NCBI GenBank assembly: GCA_947628555.1
Contig: CANRAI010000045.1
Coordinates: 1 to 8,876, forward strand
Origin: an uncultured Clostridia bacterium
GTDB taxonomy: Bacteria; Bacillota; Clostridia; Christensenellales; Borkfalkiaceae
Direction: 5' to 3'
DNA: 8,876 nt
Numbering within the stretch: position 1 is the stretch's first letter; each line of letters starts with the position of its first letter. A program made the position numbers and the translations under genes. Below, piece by piece: positions 6,980 through 8,876 of the stretch. The notes beneath the pieces were generated by a model. The model was not told where the DNA came from, ran no database searches, and saw nothing but the letters and a program-made list of their open reading frames with translations.

Positions 6980-6988
6980 AAAATTTAT
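6965..6988. promoter_or_regulatory. 24-bp perfect palindrome in the murC-spoVG divergent region
   Basis: Two 12-nt arms meet at the central GC (6976-6977): ATAAATTTTTTG followed directly by its exact complement. With no spacer it suits a DNA-binding dimer better than an RNA hairpin. It spans the candidate murC -35 and lies 31 bp upstream of the spoVG -35. The region is nearly all A and T, which raises the chance of coincidental symmetry, so an operator role is inference. Confidence 0.4.
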
Positions 6989-7002
6989 AAAAAAATTTAT
7001 AA
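6978..7002. repeat. Tandem A-tract repeat with 12-bp period
   Basis: AAAAAATTTATAA occurs at 6978-6990 and again at 6990-7002. The sequence continues into AATTTTTATTTTT up to the spoVG -35. A tracts spaced about one helical turn apart are expected to bend DNA, and A+T-rich sequence just upstream of a -35 can act as an UP element. Both roles are inferred. Confidence 0.5.
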
Positions 7003-7018
7003 TTTTTATTTTTAGGTA

Positions 7019-7047
7019 TTGAAATCAAAAAATTTTTATTGTATAAT
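7019..7047 (+). promoter_or_regulatory. Sigma-A type promoter of spoVG
   Basis: TTGAAA (7019-7024) and TATAAT (7042-7047) are 17 bp apart, five of six and six of six consensus matches, in a strongly A+T-rich setting. Transcription should start near 7054, giving a leader of about 29 nt that includes the ribosome binding site AAGGAG (7072-7077). Confidence 0.8.
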
Positions 7048-7082
7048 GAAAATAATGAAAGTATATTCTGGAAGGAGCTGGT

Positions 7083-7358
7083 ATGAAAATCTCAGATGTA
7101 CGAATCAGATTAGTTAACAAGGAGGACAATAAACTTAAAGCCGTGGCTTCAATTACCATCGACGATTGCTTTGTCGTTCACGATATCAAGGTGATAGAAT
7201 CCGCCGACGGCGCGTTTATTGCGATGCCCAGCAGAAAAACTAATGATGGCGAATATAAGGATATTGCGCATCCCCTGAATACCGAGACCCGAGAAACATT
7301 AAAACAGGCAATCCTTAAAGCCTACAACGACGAGCTTGACAGAATTAAGACATCTTAG
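7083..7358 (+). CDS. spoVG: SpoVG family nucleic-acid-binding regulator
   Basis: SpoVG is a small protein that binds DNA and/or RNA site-specifically. In Bacillus it affects septation and spore cortex formation, and in Staphylococcus and Listeria it is a broader regulator. The product is 91 aa (Bacillus subtilis form 97 aa) and follows the family along its length: DVRIRLVN (5-12), KAVASITID (19-27), FVVHDIKVI (30-38), GAFIAMPSRKT (43-53) and the signature DGEYKDIAHP (55-64), then a C-terminal helix. The ATG is preceded by AAGGAG with a 5-nt gap. It is the only plus-strand gene, transcribed alone between a strong promoter and a terminator, divergent from murC and convergent with ftsZ. The family also occurs in non-sporulating bacteria, so it does not prove sporulation. 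Confidence 0.96.
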   Translation: MKISDVRIRLVNKEDNKLKAVASITIDDCFVVHDIKVIESADGAFIAMPSRKTNDGEYKDIAHPLNTETRETLKQAILKAYNDELDRIKTS

Positions 7359-7389
7359 TATTTCTTCGGTTAAATAATACTGAATTTGT

Positions 7390-7439
7390 AGAAAGAAAAG
7401 TGTATTCGCCGAGAATACGCTTTTCTTTCTTGATTTTTT
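7390..7439 (+). terminator. Rho-independent terminator of spoVG
   Basis: A long 18-bp stem pairs 7390-7407 (AGAAAGAAAAGTGTATTC) with 7413-7430 around the loop GCCGA; a single G-U pair is the only imperfection. It is followed by TGA and six T residues (7434-7439). It begins 31 nt after the spoVG stop. Confidence 0.85.
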
Positions 7440-7441
7440 AC

Positions 7442-7482
7442 AAAAAAGTTGAACTGCGCGCGGATTTTATCCGCGCGCAGTT
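7442..7482 (-). terminator. Rho-independent terminator of ftsZ
   Basis: On the minus strand a perfect 14-bp, very G+C-rich stem (7482-7469 with 7465-7452, loop AAA) is followed after CAAC by six T residues (7447-7442). It starts 55 nt past the ftsZ stop. Its T tract abuts the T tract of the spoVG terminator, as expected for two converging genes. Confidence 0.85.
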
Positions 7483-7537
7483 TCCAATTTATTAACAATT
7501 ATTTCATAGATTTACGACTTGAACTATGATATACGCC

Positions 7538-8876
7538 TTAATTATCCTTCTTACCGAAACCCTTCAACGCCTGTATAAACCTGGGGATTTCCTTGCCCAC
7601 AGGGCGTTCTACGGATTCGCTCTGTCTCTGCTGAGTTTGCTGCCCGTTCGGCTGTACAGGTTGCCCCTGTTGTACGGGAACACCTTGCTGTACGGGAACT
7701 TGTTGAGCGGGAATACCCTGCTGCACAGGAACGCCTTGTTGCTGTACGGGAATACCCTGCTGGACAGGCTGTTGATTATACTGGGGCACAATCTGGGGAT
7801 TTTGCTGCGCGGGTATCTGCACATAGGTTACCGAACGGTTGGGATAATAAGGGTCCGAAACGGACAACTTTCCGCCGATTGGCGTATTATAACCTTGCTG
7901 TCCGCCCTGAACGCCGTTTGGCATTGCGGGATTGTTTAATTTATCGGATTCATAGGCATTGCCGCCCCTGTAAACCCTTTGCTCCTCGGTTTTGTTAACT
8001 TCATAGCCCGGAAAACCCGTGGCTATAACTGTAATTTCCACTTCGTCATGGACGTTGGGGTCGATTCTCGCGCCGAAAATGATATTCGCGTCGGCGGCGA
8101 CTACTCCCTTGACAAGTTCGGCGGCGTCGGTAACTTCGTCGAAAGTCAAATCCTGTCCGCCGCATATATTGAGAATTACGCCTTTCGCTCCCTCAATAGT
8201 GGTTTGAAGCAAAGGACAGCTTATGGCAAGGCGCACCGCTTCGACAACTCTGTTATCGCCCTTTGCAACGCCGACGCCGAGGTGCGCAATTCCCTTGTCC
8301 TTTAATATAGTCTTGACGTCCGCGAAGTCGAGGTTAATCAACGCGGGGTTTACTATAAGCTCCGCGATGCCCCTTATACCTTGTTTAAGAATTTCATCGG
8401 CGATACGCAACGCCTCTACCATAGGCGTGTTCTTAGCAACCACCGTCCTGATTTTATCGTTGGGAATTATTATTAAGGTATCGACGTACTTTTTAAGGTT
8501 ATCCAAACCCTTCGCGGTATTCGCCATACGCGTTCTGCCCTCGAAAGTGAAAGGTTCGGTGACGACCGCGACGGTAAGAATTTTCATATCGCGCGCAAGT
8601 TTAGCTATAACGGGAGCCGCGCCCGTACCCGTGCCGCCGCCCATACCTGCGGTTATGAACAAAAGATCGGTATCCTTGACGGCTTCCGCCAGCGATTCCT
8701 TGCTTTCCTCGGCAGCCGCGCGGCCGATTTCGGGGTCCGCGCCCGCGCCCAGCCCTTTTGTGAGAGCTGCGCCTATCTGGATTTTATTTTTGCAGAGCGA
8801 CAGGGCAAGTATCTGGCTGTCGGTATTTACCACATAGTATTCCGCGCTGGTTATCCCCGCCTCTATCATTCTGTTT
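7538..8876 (-). CDS. ftsZ: Cell division protein FtsZ, lacking the extreme N-terminus
   Basis: FtsZ is the tubulin-like GTPase that polymerises into the division ring. The right edge cuts the gene: the first visible codons encode NRMIEAG, which in FtsZ directly follows the N-terminal GGGGNNAV loop, so only about 30 residues are missing. The apparent start at 8869 is an internal methionine. Counting from that Met, the tubulin signature GGGTGTG is at 77-83, and the catalytic T7 loop NPALINLDFADVK is at 174-186 with D181 and D184. The globular part ends near 290. A Q/P/N-rich linker (about 300-420) with PVQQG repeats follows, then the C-terminal peptide KEIPRFIQALKGFGKKDN. The linker is long but FtsZ linkers vary widely. 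The gene ends in its own terminator, so nothing in this window is co-transcribed downstream of it. Confidence 0.97.
   Translation of the reverse strand, partial: NRMIEAGITSAEYYVVNTDSQILALSLCKNKIQIGAALTKGLGAGADPEIGRAAAEESKESLAEAVKDTDLLFITAGMGGGTGTGAAPVIAKLARDMKILTVAVVTEPFTFEGRTRMANTAKGLDNLKKYVDTLIIIPNDKIRTVVAKNTPMVEALRIADEILKQGIRGIAELIVNPALINLDFADVKTILKDKGIAHLGVGVAKGDNRVVEAVRLAISCPLLQTTIEGAKGVILNICGGQDLTFDEVTDAAELVKGVVAADANIIFGARIDPNVHDEVEITVIATGFPGYEVNKTEEQRVYRGGNAYESDKLNNPAMPNGVQGGQQGYNTPIGGKLSVSDPYYPNRSVTYVQIPAQQNPQIVPQYNQQPVQQGIPVQQQGVPVQQGIPAQQVPVQQGVPVQQGQPVQPNGQQTQQRQSESVERPVGKEIPRFIQALKGFGKKDN
7649..7771 (-). repeat. Tandem PVQQG-type repeats encoding the FtsZ linker
   Basis: The coding strand has about six imperfect 18-nt units, each encoding (V/I)PVQQG or a close variant such as IPAQQ or QPVQP. 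The underlying plus-strand motif resembles CCTTGCTGTACGGGAA. Units differ at third positions and a few residues, so the array is not freshly duplicated, but it remains prone to unit gain or loss. Confidence 0.75.

Noticed and set aside
7055..7117. Short reading frame of 20 codons starting near the predicted spoVG transcription start
   Set aside because: It would be leaderless, has no ribosome binding site and overlaps the spoVG start; most likely chance.
7649..7771. Possible CRISPR-like array
   Set aside because: The repeats are 18-nt in-frame coding units within ftsZ without spacers.
8223..8837. Plus-strand open frame of 204 codons opposite ftsZ
   Set aside because: Antisense to the conserved FtsZ core, which is unambiguous on the minus strand; no independent signal.
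1..8876. Mobile element, defence system or gene cluster of unknown function
   Set aside because: No transposase, integrase, terminal repeats, target duplications, toxin-antitoxin pair or unknown gene was found; all six genes are recognised housekeeping families.

Overview
The window looks like a chromosomal segment from a low- to moderate-GC Bacillota bacterium, most likely a clostridial lineage. Three things point there: a SpoVG-family gene, a SpoIIIE/FtsK-type translocase, and the order ftsK - rimO - pgsA, which is the common arrangement upstream of cinA-recA in Clostridia. I cannot name a genus. Six protein genes occupy nearly all of it, two of them cut by the window edges. There is no sign of a mobile element, CRISPR array, tRNA or rRNA.

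Layout, left to right. Positions 1-5396 hold a minus-strand operon read right to left: ftsK (DNA translocase), rimO (ribosomal protein S12 methylthiotransferase) and pgsA (phosphatidylglycerophosphate synthase, cut at position 1). Stop and start codons overlap at both junctions. Positions 5397-5591 hold the ftsK promoter and the terminator of the next gene, murC. Positions 5592-6923 are murC (minus strand), the first amino-acid ligase of peptidoglycan precursor synthesis. Positions 6924-7082 are a very A+T-rich divergent promoter region with a perfect 24-bp palindrome and a 12-bp-period A-tract repeat. Positions 7083-7358 are spoVG (plus strand). Positions 7359-7537 hold two back-to-back terminators. 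From 7538 to the right edge is ftsZ (minus strand), missing only its extreme N-terminus.

The genes share a theme of division and envelope growth. FtsZ builds the division ring, MurC feeds septal wall synthesis, FtsK clears the chromosome from the septum, PgsA makes the anionic lipid precursor phosphatidylglycerol, and SpoVG is a small nucleic-acid-binding regulator linked in Bacillus to septation and sporulation. murC, ftsK and ftsZ lie close together but in separate transcription units, and the usual intervening dcw genes (murG, murD, ftsW, ftsQ, ftsA) are absent.

I see no undescribed multi-gene system. The most distinctive features are in otherwise ordinary genes. FtsK has an unusually long linker of about 580 residues in three compositional zones (Q/P/Y-rich, Ser/Gly-rich, Arg/Glu/Asp-rich). 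FtsZ has a tandemly repeated PVQQG linker. A 24-bp palindrome overlaps the putative murC -35 element.
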